A stretch of DNA of 64,000 nucleotides from contig CAVUIK010000019.1 of NCBI GenBank assembly GCA_963741565.1, forward strand, positions 124,001 through 188,000. Reading direction: 5' to 3'. The notes under the pieces were generated by a model. The model was not told where the DNA came from, made no database searches, and was given only the letters and a program-made list of their open reading frames with translations. This DNA is from Ga0077555 sp963741565 (lineage in GTDB: Bacteria > Pseudomonadota > Alphaproteobacteria > Rhizobiales > Hyphomicrobiaceae). Position 1 is the stretch's first letter, and each line of letters starts with the position of its first letter. This document shows, in pieces, positions 37,171 through 46,328 of this stretch. The position numbers and the translations under genes were made by a program.

Positions 37171-37620
37171 ATGACCCGTCGCACTGGTTTTCGCTGGCTC
37201 AAGGGCCTGTTACTGGCCACGATGGCTGTGATTGGCTTCCTCGGCGCGAGTCGGGTCTCGCCGGACCGCCTGCTGGCCAAGAGCTATGGGCCCATCCTGG
37301 GCGATTTCGATACCAGTTGGGCAAGCCGGCCAGCTAATCTGTGGTTCAGCGCGTCGGTAGATGCGCCAGCGCCGCTCGGCAGACCCTTGGCGATTGGGGA
37401 TCGCATCACGATCACATCGCGTGCAAGCTCTCCGGAGATGGTCGAGGTGGTTGCAATCGAGGACTTCCATGGTGAAGCGTTTGGACCGGCAACGCTGAGA
37501 GCGCAACTGGTTACGGGCCGCTCCGAGAGCAACCATTCTGGCGGCGTGGTTCGGTTCCTGTTCGCCTTGGAAGTTGATGGGTCCACACTGGCGCCGGCTG
37601 GACGCGACAAGGCACTATAG
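37171..37620 (+). CDS. Small exported or membrane-anchored protein of unknown function
   Basis: A 149-residue protein with a positively charged N-terminus and one hydrophobic segment (WLKGLLLATMAVIGFLGASR) that may act as signal peptide or anchor. The rest is predicted beta-rich (IGDRITITSR, VEVVAIEDFHGEA). TGGAGG lies 6 bases before the ATG. No family is recognised. It may be co-transcribed with the gene at 36706 and is convergent with the metallophosphoesterase. Confidence 0.6.
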   Translation: MTRRTGFRWLKGLLLATMAVIGFLGASRVSPDRLLAKSYGPILGDFDTSWASRPANLWFSASVDAPAPLGRPLAIGDRITITSRASSPEMVEVVAIEDFHGEAFGPATLRAQLVTGRSESNHSGGVVRFLFALEVDGSTLAPAGRDKAL

Positions 37621-37652
37621 GCGCTGTCAGCCAGATGGCGGGCACCCAACAC

Positions 37653-38585
37653 TCAGGCTGTGCGCGGCGCGTCAAGCTGTTGACCAGCTAGGTCGACAAC
37701 GACGATTTCGGGCGGTACGCCGAACCGGACCGGCAGGATCGAGCAGCCCAGGCCACCCGAGACGATCAAGTTTCGTCCATGCTCAACGATGTGCCCATAC
37801 GCGTAGCGATTGCCGTAGCGCGATGGCACGATGGGGGAATAGCCGAACAGGCGAACCTGACCGCCGTGTGTGTGCCCTGACAGGGTGACCGACACGCGAT
37901 CCGGAACGCGGGCAAAGATATCGGGCTCGTGGGCCAGGAGGATGACCGGGGACTGGTCATTCGCTTTGGCCAGAGTGCCATCTAGGTCGTCGATCCCTTG
38001 AAACACCCAGCGACCATTGACACGCCCTTTGCGGAAGGCCAGCTGATCCGCCAAACCAGCGAGCCAGAAGTCTTGAGTGTCTTTGCGAAGGCGGATGACG
38101 TCGTTCTCGTAAACGGCGATGCCGGCGCGCTCCAGGGCCAGTCGGCCATAGACGGGACCTTTGCCGCGCCGTTGAGCGGCGTGGTCGTCCCACCAGTCAT
38201 GATTGCCGAGGACCGAATGAACGCCGAGTGGCGCCTTCAAGGCAGCAAGGGCGCCGGCCCATTTGGCAGGTGGAACAATCCGACTCTGCCAACGATGCCC
38301 AGCCTCGAAGTCGCCGAGTAGAACGATCAAGTCAGCGCCGAGGTTGTTCGTGGTGTGCACGATCTGCTCGATCCGATGAACTGGCATTTGCGGTTCGCCA
38401 GCATGAAGATCCGCGACAACGGCGATCCGAAGGTTGAGGCCGAGCGGCCATCGGTGCGGGGTTAGCGCGTAGCGCTGAACGTTGAGTCGCCAAAGCGGCT
38501 CGAGCCCGAACGCGTAGCCGGCAACGCCAGTGCCGGTCGCTGCCAATGCCGTCAGGCCCTTTAGGACGCTACGCCGAGTGAACAC
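37653..38585 (-). CDS. Metallophosphoesterase (YkuE-like) with Tat-type signal
   Basis: A 310-residue calcineurin-like phosphoesterase. The metal-binding motifs DLHAGE, GDFEAGH, GNHDWWDD and GHTHGGQ are all visible. The GTG at 38585 was chosen because a GGGAG lies 8 bases upstream and the Tat motif TRRSVLKGL follows directly; an ATG at 38624 is an alternative. Relatives such as YkuE are Tat-exported metal-dependent phosphatases of the cell envelope. The gene is downstream of ruvB on the same strand, but no functional link is apparent. Confidence 0.88.
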   Translation of the reverse strand: MFTRRSVLKGLTALAATGTGVAGYAFGLEPLWRLNVQRYALTPHRWPLGLNLRIAVVADLHAGEPQMPVHRIEQIVHTTNNLGADLIVLLGDFEAGHRWQSRIVPPAKWAGALAALKAPLGVHSVLGNHDWWDDHAAQRRGKGPVYGRLALERAGIAVYENDVIRLRKDTQDFWLAGLADQLAFRKGRVNGRWVFQGIDDLDGTLAKANDQSPVILLAHEPDIFARVPDRVSVTLSGHTHGGQVRLFGYSPIVPSRYGNRYAYGHIVEHGRNLIVSGGLGCSILPVRFGVPPEIVVVDLAGQQLDAPRTA

Positions 38586-38695
38586 GCAAACAGTCTCCCG
38601 CGACACTCTCCGCCGTCGCCGCATCCTGTTAAGCAAGATGCGTACCGGGCTCCAATCCTCTTTACATCGCAACTGTCAGAGTGGTTAGCGCAATC

Positions 38696-39760
38696 CTAAT
38701 TTGCCGGGTTTCGAGAGGGGGCATCGTCATCCTCGAACATCGGCAGCTCTGGCGCCGTGAGTTTTCCTGGTCCTGACATCCCGAGATGCTTATAGGCCTT
38801 GGGGGTCAGGATGCGGCCTCGTGGCGTTCGTCCAATGAAGCCCTGCTGGAGCAGGTAGGGCTCCACGATTTCTTCAAGGGCGTCGCGTGGCTCGGACAAA
38901 GCGGCCGACATTGTCTCGATGCCAACCGGTCCTCCGTCATAATTCCGAGCGATACAACCCAAGTAGCGATGGTCGAGGGCATCAAGACCTTCACTGTCGA
39001 CCTCGAGCATGCGCAGGGCCTTGTCAGCGACGGCCGCATCGATGATCGGTGCGCCGTCGACGGCGGCGAAGTCCCGGACACGACGCAACAGACGGCCGGC
39101 GATGCGGGGTGTTCCGCGCGAGCGGCGGGCGATTTCCTGCGCGCCTTCCTTGGCCATCGGCGCGCCGAGGACACGAGCGCCACGAGAGACGATCAGCTCC
39201 AGCTCGGCGTGGGTGTAGAAATTGAGGCGGATCGGGATGCCAAAGCGGTCGCGAAGCGGATTGGTCAAAAGACCCGCGCGCGTGGTCGCGCCAACCAGCG
39301 TGAATTTCGCGAGATCGATCTTCACCGAGCGGGCCGCCGGTCCTTCGCCGATGATGAGATCGAGCTGGTAGTCCTCCATGGCCGGATAGAGGATTTCTTC
39401 GACGGCGGGATTGAGACGGTGGATCTCGTCGATGAACAGAACATCGCGGTCCTCGAGGTTCGTCAGCAAGGCGGCGAGGTCACCGGCCTTCGCGATGACT
39501 GGCCCCGACGTTGACCGGAATCCAACACCCATCTCCTTGGCCATGATCTGGGCGAGTGTCGTTTTGCCGAGGCCCGGCGGCCCTGCAAAAAGCACGTGAT
39601 CGAGGGCATCGCCACGGGCACGGGCGGCCTGAATGAAGACTTTCAGATTGGCTCGTGCCTGCTCCTGACCGGTGAAGTCGTCGAGGGATTGAGGACGAAT
39701 CGTTGCTTCGAAGGCATCGGCCTCCTTCTTGCCGCCAGAGACGATCCGGTCGTCGCTCAA
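38696..39760 (-). CDS. ruvB: Holliday junction branch migration helicase RuvB
   Basis: A 354-residue RuvB, the AAA+ motor that works with RuvA at Holliday junctions. Walker A is GPPGLGKT, Walker B DEIHRLN, sensor 1 GATTRAG, the arginine finger region is RDRFGIP, and the C-terminal winged helix (QQGFIGRTPRGR) is intact. The start was set at TTG 39760, where GGGAG is about 8 bases upstream and the family N-terminus (SDDRIVSGG) begins. ruvA and ruvC are not in the window, although they often sit just upstream of ruvB. Confidence 0.95.
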   Translation of the reverse strand: MSDDRIVSGGKKEADAFEATIRPQSLDDFTGQEQARANLKVFIQAARARGDALDHVLFAGPPGLGKTTLAQIMAKEMGVGFRSTSGPVIAKAGDLAALLTNLEDRDVLFIDEIHRLNPAVEEILYPAMEDYQLDLIIGEGPAARSVKIDLAKFTLVGATTRAGLLTNPLRDRFGIPIRLNFYTHAELELIVSRGARVLGAPMAKEGAQEIARRSRGTPRIAGRLLRRVRDFAAVDGAPIIDAAVADKALRMLEVDSEGLDALDHRYLGCIARNYDGGPVGIETMSAALSEPRDALEEIVEPYLLQQGFIGRTPRGRILTPKAYKHLGMSGPGKLTAPELPMFEDDDAPSRNPAN

Positions 39761-39880
39761 TGGTCTGCTCCCGGTTCGCGGTCGGTGGCCGATTGGTCTT
39801 GATTCGATCCAACACAACTATACGCGATTGTGAATCGGCTTGGCAGTCCTGCTTCCGGCGCTTCCGGGTGTGGACGACGG

Positions 39881-42800
39881 CTACTTGCGCCGCGCGCCCT
39901 TGTTGTCGGTGGCTTCGGAAGACCAACCGCCCAGCACTTCAGGGTCAACTCTCGGCTTGCTGCCGGGGCGCGCGGGCGTTTCCGCCGGAGGGCTTGCTCG
40001 GATCTGGGCGCCGCCGGCCTTGGCAGCTTTCGGCGCCGGCTCGACGCGCGGCGTCACCCGTGGGTTTTCCGGTGTCATCTGGAAGATCTCGCGGAAAAGG
40101 CCGGGGGCGACAATGGAGAAGGGGTTGACGATGACTTGGGGCGTCGCCATCGGCCCCTCGACAGCAAATGTGATCCCGAAGACGCCCTCGCCCTTGGGGC
40201 CGGTCAGAAGAGGACCAAGTAGTGGGATCTCACCAAAGGCGCGATTGAGCCCGGAAAGCGGTACATATGTACCGCCCAAGCTCATGCGTCGCGCGACAAA
40301 GTCGATCTTCCCGCGGGCGCTCGCGCCGATCAGAGGCCCGGTGATCGCGGCACTGTCGAGCACGAGTTGCCCGTTACCGGTCGAATAGCTCGCTCGCAAC
40401 CGCTCGAAGTCGAACTGTTCGCGAACCATGCGCCGGTTTGCCTTGCCGGCATCGATGGCGGGGCGGCTGTCATCGGCATTCTGTAGGACCTCGGCAATGA
40501 CCGGGTCGCCGAGCACTCGAAAATTTCGGATCGTGAGCGTGCCCGTTTTCTCGGCGGGGCCACGGCCGTCGAGATTGACTTCGAGTTCGCCGACGCCGCC
40601 GAGCATGTTGGCGTAAACGCCGACTGTCTTCAGGGCCTGCCCAGCGTCGACCGTTTGCACGAGCACGAGGTGCGGCCGGCCGGGCTCTGGGCGTAAGGTC
40701 GCTGCAATGGGTTTGCCGCCGTCGAGCACGGCACGGAAATCAAGGGCTGTCAGTTGCTCGTCGCGTTTCTGCAAGCGCAGACGGGCCTGCCGCAATCCCG
40801 TGTCGTTGGCGCCTACGATGCGCTCGAGATCGGCGGTGAGATCGATGCCGGGGCGGTTTTTGCGCTTCGGTTTCTGCTGCGTATTGAACGCAAACAGGGA
40901 GCGAAAGAACTCAGTTCCGTCATACGTCTTGACGTTCGCCTTCACCTCCCAGACCCGGTCGGGGCGCAGCGTGCCTTGGACTTCGAGATTCGTCACGACG
41001 TTGAGCGAGAACTCGGGGAAGAGGTACTCGCGTGGACGATTGTCGGGCCCAAGCGCCACCCAGCCGTCGATTGCGATCGATTCGCCGGAGAGCTTGAAGT
41101 TCTGCAGCTCGATCCCCTTGCCTGTTCGTGGTTTGCCGACGTCGAATGTGAGGCGCGCCGGCTTTCCCGCGCCCTTCGACCAGTTGAGGTCATCGAGCGT
41201 CATTTCCGCCGATGTGAGGTCGACGTTGACTTGGACTTTCGGCTCGTCGCTGCCTACTGGGCGATGGATCTGGACTTCGATCGGAACGTCGCCTTGGATC
41301 AGATGCTCGAGATCGAGGCCCAGCTGGTTCCGGTCCGCGCCGTCGAGGCGTGCCGTTATCTTCAGGGGCGTCGGTTTGCCTTGCGGGAGCTGTGCGTGCC
41401 ATTGACCGCTGAGTTTTGCGGCCACACCGGCGAGCAGCATTTCGCCCTTGATGTCGACGCCCTTCTCGGTTGCGTCGAAGGCAATAGAGGCGCCGCTGAT
41501 GTCGTGGGTGCCGATGATGTCTTTGACGCGGCCATCAGTGATCCGCCCTTTGCCTTCGATGCGGGCGTCCGCAAACGTCGTCTTCGGACCGAGCGGTAGC
41601 GTAATCTTCAATTGTGCTTCGGTCTTGCCATCGATGGGGTTGGCCGGGAGGCTGCCGGGCTTCAGGACATTCATGGGCTCGCGGCCCAGGAGCTCCAGGA
41701 AAGCAGCCAAGGGGCCTTGGGCGCGGGTGGCGATCTCGGCAACCGGTTGCGGTTGATCGAGATCGACGACGGTCATGCGGCTGCCCTTCATCGTGATCTT
41801 GCGGCCGGCGGCCGCAGTGACGTGAGCGTCGGGAACAGTGAGTTCGAGACTGGAGCCTTCCATGCGCAACAGCGCGCGCGCGGCCTCTATGGCCGGCCAG
41901 CCCTTATGAATGTCGATTTCGAAATCACTACCTTCAAGCGTCAACGCAAACCGGCGCGCCGGATCGGGGCCGGGCGCCACGGCCATCTCGGTCCCGTGTC
42001 GCTGTGCGAACTTGAAGTGACCGCCTTTGATCACCCCTTTCGTCACATGCTTGATGACGCGCGCGCGCATCTCCGGCGCAAGCGTCGACGGCCACAGCGC
42101 CTTCATCGTCGCTATTGGCATTGGGCCGATCCGGCCGTCGAGCAATGTCGCAGCATCTCCCTGCGCGGCTCCAACACGACCCGTGACATTGATTTCGGCG
42201 CCAGCGATTTTTACCACCGCCGTGGTGACGTCGAATCCTTGCAGCCCCGGCATTGTCTGCCCGCCGAGTTCAACGTGTTCGATGGCCAGCGGAACCGCGC
42301 CGGGTTCGACATCGTGAATGTGACCATCGCGAGAGCCGAAGCGGAATTGCCAGGATTCGGCGCCGCCAGGTGGCGCAGGCTCGATCGATCCTTCGAGCAC
42401 GATCTTGCCGCCTTGCCATGCGACGGGGGAGGGTCGAAGATCAAGGCGTCCTGTCTCGCCATTGTAACGCAAGTCGAGCTTGCCGCCTTCGATGACAATC
42501 ATGGCTTTGTCGATCGTGGAAAAGCGGAGCGCACCGGCTCCGACATCGAGATCGAATCGACCGTTGAGCACGGTGCCGTCCGTGCTGAAATTCAAATTAC
42601 CTGTCCCGGAGACCGGGGAGTCCAAGCCTGTCAGAGCGGACAACGCTGGAAGTTGCCGTGCCAGCTGGTGGGGAACGAGGCCTTCGAGTGTTGCGGCCAG
42701 GGAAATCGTCTTGGCTTTCTCGGCATCCTCCACCCGGAACGCAAGAGTCCACGGATCCGCGCCGGATGCGACTTGGATGCGGCCGACAATGACACTGCGC

Positions 42801-43648
42801 TTCTGCTTGTGATCGACACCGACGTCCAGCGACGGCACACTCCACAGAGTTTGGCGACCGTTGTCGTCGACTATCACGGTGGCGTTTCGCAGGCCGATCG
42901 TTTTCAGAAATGCGGTGGAGTTCTGGCGTCGCGCGCGCGCGATGGTCTCTGCAAAAAACCGCGCCAGACCCAGCTTGGCGTTGGCTGGTTGTCCGGCGTC
43001 GGCCATTGCGGAACGAGCGGAGTCCGGAGCAATCGGGCTGGCCGGCGGGCCGGTTGACGCAGAAGGAGCTTCGCTGGGATCAATGGTGCGGATCGACAGT
43101 CGACCATGCTCATCAGCGGAGAGAATTATTTTGGGCTCGATAAGATCGATACGCGATGGGGCAATACGTCCGCTCCACAGACCGGTGGAACTGAACTCGA
43201 CGCTTGCAAATGCTGCCATTGCGATAGCTGCGCCATCGGGGTCGGTCATGCGTGCGTTCTTAAGACGCATCTCCACGCCGCCAGCTACCGAGCGACGCAA
43301 TATCGCGTCCTCGAACACGATCGCAACGCCCGGGAGCTCGGCATTGAGTGCCCGCTCGATCGGGTCGACGAGAAAACGCAGTGAGATGGGCGAGTTAAGC
43401 AGCTTCAAGTATAAAAGTCCGCCGGCGAGCAGAATGAGTGGAACGATGACGGCGCAGCACCATCCGAGCGCCCGCGCGGTTCGGCCCAGATGGCGCTTCA
43501 GTGGGTTTGGGCGAAAAGCGGCAGCGGTTCGGTTCGGCTGCTGCGTTCGGCTTGTCGGAGGCAGGGTGCGAACATGCGGTGTCTGCCCGGGAATCCCCGA
43601 GTGAGGGCGGGCGCGCGTCCCATCGCCACCGTCTTCCGTTCTCGACAA
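39881..43648 (-). CDS. Large AsmA/DUF3971-type envelope protein
   Basis: A 1255-residue protein with one membrane helix near the N-terminus (about residues 60-80, CCAVIVPLILLAGGLLYLKL), followed by a very long beta-rich periplasmic part and an AsmA-like C-terminal region (ITGPLIGASARGKIDFV, GVFGITFAVEGPM). This is the architecture of the YhdP/AsmA-like group that forms bridges for phospholipid transport between inner and outer membranes. The TTG at 43648 has GAGGG 7 bases upstream but is not certain; the first hundred residues are low in information. It is divergent from bcp. Confidence 0.82.
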   Translation of the reverse strand: MSRTEDGGDGTRARPHSGIPGQTPHVRTLPPTSRTQQPNRTAAAFRPNPLKRHLGRTARALGWCCAVIVPLILLAGGLLYLKLLNSPISLRFLVDPIERALNAELPGVAIVFEDAILRRSVAGGVEMRLKNARMTDPDGAAIAMAAFASVEFSSTGLWSGRIAPSRIDLIEPKIILSADEHGRLSIRTIDPSEAPSASTGPPASPIAPDSARSAMADAGQPANAKLGLARFFAETIARARRQNSTAFLKTIGLRNATVIVDDNGRQTLWSVPSLDVGVDHKQKRSVIVGRIQVASGADPWTLAFRVEDAEKAKTISLAATLEGLVPHQLARQLPALSALTGLDSPVSGTGNLNFSTDGTVLNGRFDLDVGAGALRFSTIDKAMIVIEGGKLDLRYNGETGRLDLRPSPVAWQGGKIVLEGSIEPAPPGGAESWQFRFGSRDGHIHDVEPGAVPLAIEHVELGGQTMPGLQGFDVTTAVVKIAGAEINVTGRVGAAQGDAATLLDGRIGPMPIATMKALWPSTLAPEMRARVIKHVTKGVIKGGHFKFAQRHGTEMAVAPGPDPARRFALTLEGSDFEIDIHKGWPAIEAARALLRMEGSSLELTVPDAHVTAAAGRKITMKGSRMTVVDLDQPQPVAEIATRAQGPLAAFLELLGREPMNVLKPGSLPANPIDGKTEAQLKITLPLGPKTTFADARIEGKGRITDGRVKDIIGTHDISGASIAFDATEKGVDIKGEMLLAGVAAKLSGQWHAQLPQGKPTPLKITARLDGADRNQLGLDLEHLIQGDVPIEVQIHRPVGSDEPKVQVNVDLTSAEMTLDDLNWSKGAGKPARLTFDVGKPRTGKGIELQNFKLSGESIAIDGWVALGPDNRPREYLFPEFSLNVVTNLEVQGTLRPDRVWEVKANVKTYDGTEFFRSLFAFNTQQKPKRKNRPGIDLTADLERIVGANDTGLRQARLRLQKRDEQLTALDFRAVLDGGKPIAATLRPEPGRPHLVLVQTVDAGQALKTVGVYANMLGGVGELEVNLDGRGPAEKTGTLTIRNFRVLGDPVIAEVLQNADDSRPAIDAGKANRRMVREQFDFERLRASYSTGNGQLVLDSAAITGPLIGASARGKIDFVARRMSLGGTYVPLSGLNRAFGEIPLLGPLLTGPKGEGVFGITFAVEGPMATPQVIVNPFSIVAPGLFREIFQMTPENPRVTPRVEPAPKAAKAGGAQIRASPPAETPARPGSKPRVDPEVLGGWSSEATDNKGARRK

Positions 43649-43797
43649 CCGATGACCCTCAAGCCTGCAAAGACAAACGACCAGCGTGTATGGTGGGCTT
43701 TGCCGACGCTAAGATACGCCGCCTCAGGAAGCGCCGTGATCTTTTCGCTTTATTGGTTCGTACTTGTCCGCAGAAAAGAGACAAAAGGAAGGCACTT

Positions 43798-44265
43798 ATG
43801 CTCGAAGCAGGCAAATCCGCTCCCGATTTCGATCTTCCGAGCGACGGTGGCGCCAACATCAAACTCTCCAAATTGAAGGGGAAAATTGTCGTCCTATATT
43901 TCTACCCTAAGGACGATACGTCGGGCTGCACGCAAGAGGCGAAAGACTTTACTGGTCTGGCAAAGGAATTCGCCAAGGCTGGCGTCGAGGTTGTTGGCGT
44001 CTCGCCGGACAGTGCTGCGAGCCATGCCAAATTTCGCAAGAAGCATGACCTGTCCGTACATCTCGCGGCGGATGAGGAAAAGGAGGCATCCAACGCGTAT
44101 GGCGTCTGGGTGGAAAAATCCATGTATGGCAAGACGTACATGGGGGTCGAGAGGGCGACCTTTCTGATCGACAAGAAGGGCAAGATCGCGAGAGTGTGGC
44201 GGAAGGTGAAAGTCGCGGGCCACGCCGAGGATGTGATGGTGGCCGCGCAGGATTTGAAAGGTTAA
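43798..44265 (+). CDS. bcp: Bcp-type thioredoxin-dependent peroxiredoxin
   Basis: A 155-residue peroxiredoxin that reduces peroxides in the cytoplasm. The peroxidatic cysteine is C44 in DDTSGCTQEA, with the family pattern FYPKDDT before it. The second cysteine found five residues later in E. coli Bcp is absent (KDFT follows), and there is no other cysteine, so it is a one-Cys type. The ribosome site AAGGAAGG precedes ATG 43798. It lies ten bases before the DUF455 gene, in one operon, a combination suited to oxidative stress or metal handling. Confidence 0.92.
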   Translation: MLEAGKSAPDFDLPSDGGANIKLSKLKGKIVVLYFYPKDDTSGCTQEAKDFTGLAKEFAKAGVEVVGVSPDSAASHAKFRKKHDLSVHLAADEEKEASNAYGVWVEKSMYGKTYMGVERATFLIDKKGKIARVWRKVKVAGHAEDVMVAAQDLKG

Positions 44266-44275
44266 ATCAAAAGGC

Positions 44276-45124
44276 ATGATGACGACGGCCGTGCCAGGCT
44301 CGACCCCACCGCTCAGCTTGGTTGACGGAGCGCGTCGCATCGTGATGTCGCCTGATCTGCAGGAGAAAGTCGCCTTGGCTCGGCTGACCGCGAAGGCCTG
44401 GTCGGACGGCCGCCTGTCGATCGGTGCCATCAGCACGGCGCGCCCGATGCCGGAGCAGCCAGGGCGGCCGCCAAAACCGCTGCTGCTCGCCCCTCGCGAG
44501 ATGCCGCGGCGGTCGAGCGGCGGGTTGCGGGGGCGGATTGCCCTTCTGCATGCACTGGCGCACATCGAGCTTAACGCCGTGGATATGACCTGGGATCTGG
44601 TAGGGCGTTTCGTTCACGAGCCGATGCCGCGTGCTTTTTATGATGATTGGGTGCAGGTCGGATTGGAGGAGGCCGGCCATTTTGACCTGCTGTGCGGTCG
44701 CCTGGGGGAATTGGGAGCGGCCTATGGGGACCTGCCCGCACATGACGGGCTCTGGCAATCGGCCGCTGCGACGGGTGACAGCTTGATCGCCCGGATTGCC
44801 GTGGTGCCGCTGGTCCTTGAGGCGCGAGGGCTTGACGTCACTCCATCAATGATCGAGAGCCTTCAGCGGGCAGGCGATGTGGCATCCGCAGCGGTGCTCG
44901 CGATCATCTACCGTGACGAAAAGCGACACGTCGCTTTCGGGGCCAAATGGTTTCGATTTATGGCAGATCGCGCGGGGCTTGCGCCCGAGCCAACGTTTCA
45001 TGCCCTCGTCCGGCGGTATTTTCGAGGCACCGTAAAGCCGCCCTTCAATGATAAAGCGCGAGCCGAGGCTGGCCTGATGCCCGGCTTTTACAAGCCGCTG
45101 GTGCCGGTCGGATACACGCCCTGA
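44276..45124 (+). CDS. DUF455 family ferritin-like protein
   Basis: A 282-residue member of DUF455, a ferritin-like di-iron-type four-helix bundle. Candidate metal ligands are in HALAHIELNAVDM, the EEAGHFDLL motif, VLEARGLDVT and YRDEKRHVAFG, which together provide the Glu/His set of two metal sites. Some members are related to MiaE, the tRNA hydroxylase, but the function of this group is not settled. It follows bcp by 10 bases. The ATG at 44276 or 44279 may be used. Confidence 0.88.
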   Translation: MMTTAVPGSTPPLSLVDGARRIVMSPDLQEKVALARLTAKAWSDGRLSIGAISTARPMPEQPGRPPKPLLLAPREMPRRSSGGLRGRIALLHALAHIELNAVDMTWDLVGRFVHEPMPRAFYDDWVQVGLEEAGHFDLLCGRLGELGAAYGDLPAHDGLWQSAAATGDSLIARIAVVPLVLEARGLDVTPSMIESLQRAGDVASAAVLAIIYRDEKRHVAFGAKWFRFMADRAGLAPEPTFHALVRRYFRGTVKPPFNDKARAEAGLMPGFYKPLVPVGYTP

Positions 45125-45295
45125 TGGTGACGCGCGAGAGATTCAATTTTGCCAGTCCGTCAAGGACCTGCCGCAATTTTTGTGGTAGCGTTTGCAGTGC
45201 CGAAGTAAAAAGCGCGATCGCGTGGGGCGGTCGCGGTAAGCGGTAGGGCGAGCATTGCGACGTCGTCAGCCTGCGTTGTGTCGAGGGGAGTATTT

Positions 45296-45787
45296 ATGTT
45301 CACGAAGAAGCCAGATAAAGAGCCGACGGCCTTCGACTTGGCCAGGTCAGCACCACCGCTTCCGTCCGCCGCTCCAATGCCATCAGTCGCGCAGTCGCTG
45401 AACAGGAGTGCGGCCAGGACGGGGCAGTCGCAGATCGGCGCAGACCTGACGATCATCGGCAATCTCGTTTCAAAAGGTGAAGTCCACCTGGATGGGGAGT
45501 TGCAGGGAGATATCCACGCGGCCAGTATCGTCGTCGGCGAAAGCGCGCGTATTACCGGCGGTGTCGTTGCCGATGAGGTCGTCGTACGCGGCACGGTCCT
45601 GGGTTCCATTCGCGGCAAGCGTGTCGTGTTGCAAGCGTCCAGCAAGGTTGAAGGCGACATATTCCACAGCCAGCTCGCGATCGAGCAGGGCGCGTTTTTC
45701 GAGGGCAAGTCGCGGCGGATGGACGATCCAACAGCCGGCGTGCAGCGCCCCGAAATGAATGGGCACGCAGGACCGGCGCAAGCTTGA
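45296..45787 (+). CDS. Bactofilin
   Basis: A 163-residue bactofilin with a short disordered N-terminus and a single beta-helix domain starting IGADLTIIGNLVSKGEVHLDG. The regular repeats of G-D/E-I and V-V-x-G turns (HAASIVVGESARITGGVVAD) are characteristic. Bactofilins polymerise into filaments without nucleotide and organise cell shape or polar structures in alphaproteobacteria. GAGGGGAG precedes the ATG. It is followed by a near-perfect terminator. Confidence 0.92.
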   Translation: MFTKKPDKEPTAFDLARSAPPLPSAAPMPSVAQSLNRSAARTGQSQIGADLTIIGNLVSKGEVHLDGELQGDIHAASIVVGESARITGGVVADEVVVRGTVLGSIRGKRVVLQASSKVEGDIFHSQLAIEQGAFFEGKSRRMDDPTAGVQRPEMNGHAGPAQA

Positions 45788-45822
45788 CGACGTCTGCGCA
45801 ACAACGGCGCCAGAACGGGTCC

Positions 45823-45852
45823 AGAAACACGCGAACGCCGTCGCGTGTTTCT
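45823..45852. terminator. Bidirectional terminator between bactofilin and thioesterase genes
   Basis: AGAAACACGCGA (45823-45834) and TCGCGTGTTTCT (45841-45852) form a perfect 12-base stem with a 6-base loop. The T-rich and A-rich arms serve both convergent genes, and the hairpin overlaps the thioesterase stop codon. Confidence 0.75.
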
Positions 45853-46225
45853 AAGCGATCATGAGGTCCTTGAGCAGTCCGTGCACGGCTGCGGGCGGCT
45901 CTACGGATTTGCGCGCTGCGAGATCGAAGCACACAAGCACGAGGCTGGCGGTTCCAGCGCATGTCTTGTCCTGAAACACGCCGTGCGCCAGTGCAAACGA
46001 TTTGTTTCCGATTCGCGTTGCGATGGTACCGATCTCCACGGTGCCTGGGTAATGCAGCTCTTTCAGATACTCCATGGTCGTCGAGGCCAGGACCATGTCG
46101 AGATCGCGGGACGCAGCCTTCAACAGTGGTGTGATCAATTCGCAACGCGCCTGTTCGAGAAAGACCGCCATTGCGGCATTGTTGACGTGGCCGAGCGGGT
46201 CCAAGTCGTTGTAGCGAACGGACAC
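45851..46225 (-). CDS. Hotdog-fold (4HBT/YbgC-type) acyl-CoA thioesterase, N-terminus uncertain
   Basis: The 124-residue frame from a GTG at 46225 encodes a 4HBT-type hotdog thioesterase: VRYNDLDPLGHVNNAAMAVFLE has the catalytic aspartate and the GHVNN helix motif, followed by MEYLKELHYPGTVEI and SFALAHGVF. Such enzymes hydrolyse acyl-CoAs. The normal N-terminal stretch seems to be in another frame, starting at ATG 46280 (MTPAADLKDRQLFRAWSS). Joining them requires removal of one base near the GTGTGT at 46222-46227. Either the gene starts at the GTG, or there is a frameshift as in two dioxygenases of this window. Confidence 0.8.
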   Translation of the reverse strand: MSVRYNDLDPLGHVNNAAMAVFLEQARCELITPLLKAASRDLDMVLASTTMEYLKELHYPGTVEIGTIATRIGNKSFALAHGVFQDKTCAGTASLVLVCFDLAARKSVEPPAAVHGLLKDLMIA

Positions 46226-46328
46226 ACGAACTCCAGGCGCGAAAGAGCTGGCGGTCCTTTAGGTCAGCGGCTGGTGTCATGGCGTATCTGATCGCGGATC
46301 TTCTAACCTGTCGAGCTGAGACAAATGC

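Noticed and set aside
40754..41599. Long plus-strand frames inside the AsmA-like gene
   Set aside because: They are antisense shadows in high-GC coding DNA; the minus-strand gene has coherent protein features along its whole length.
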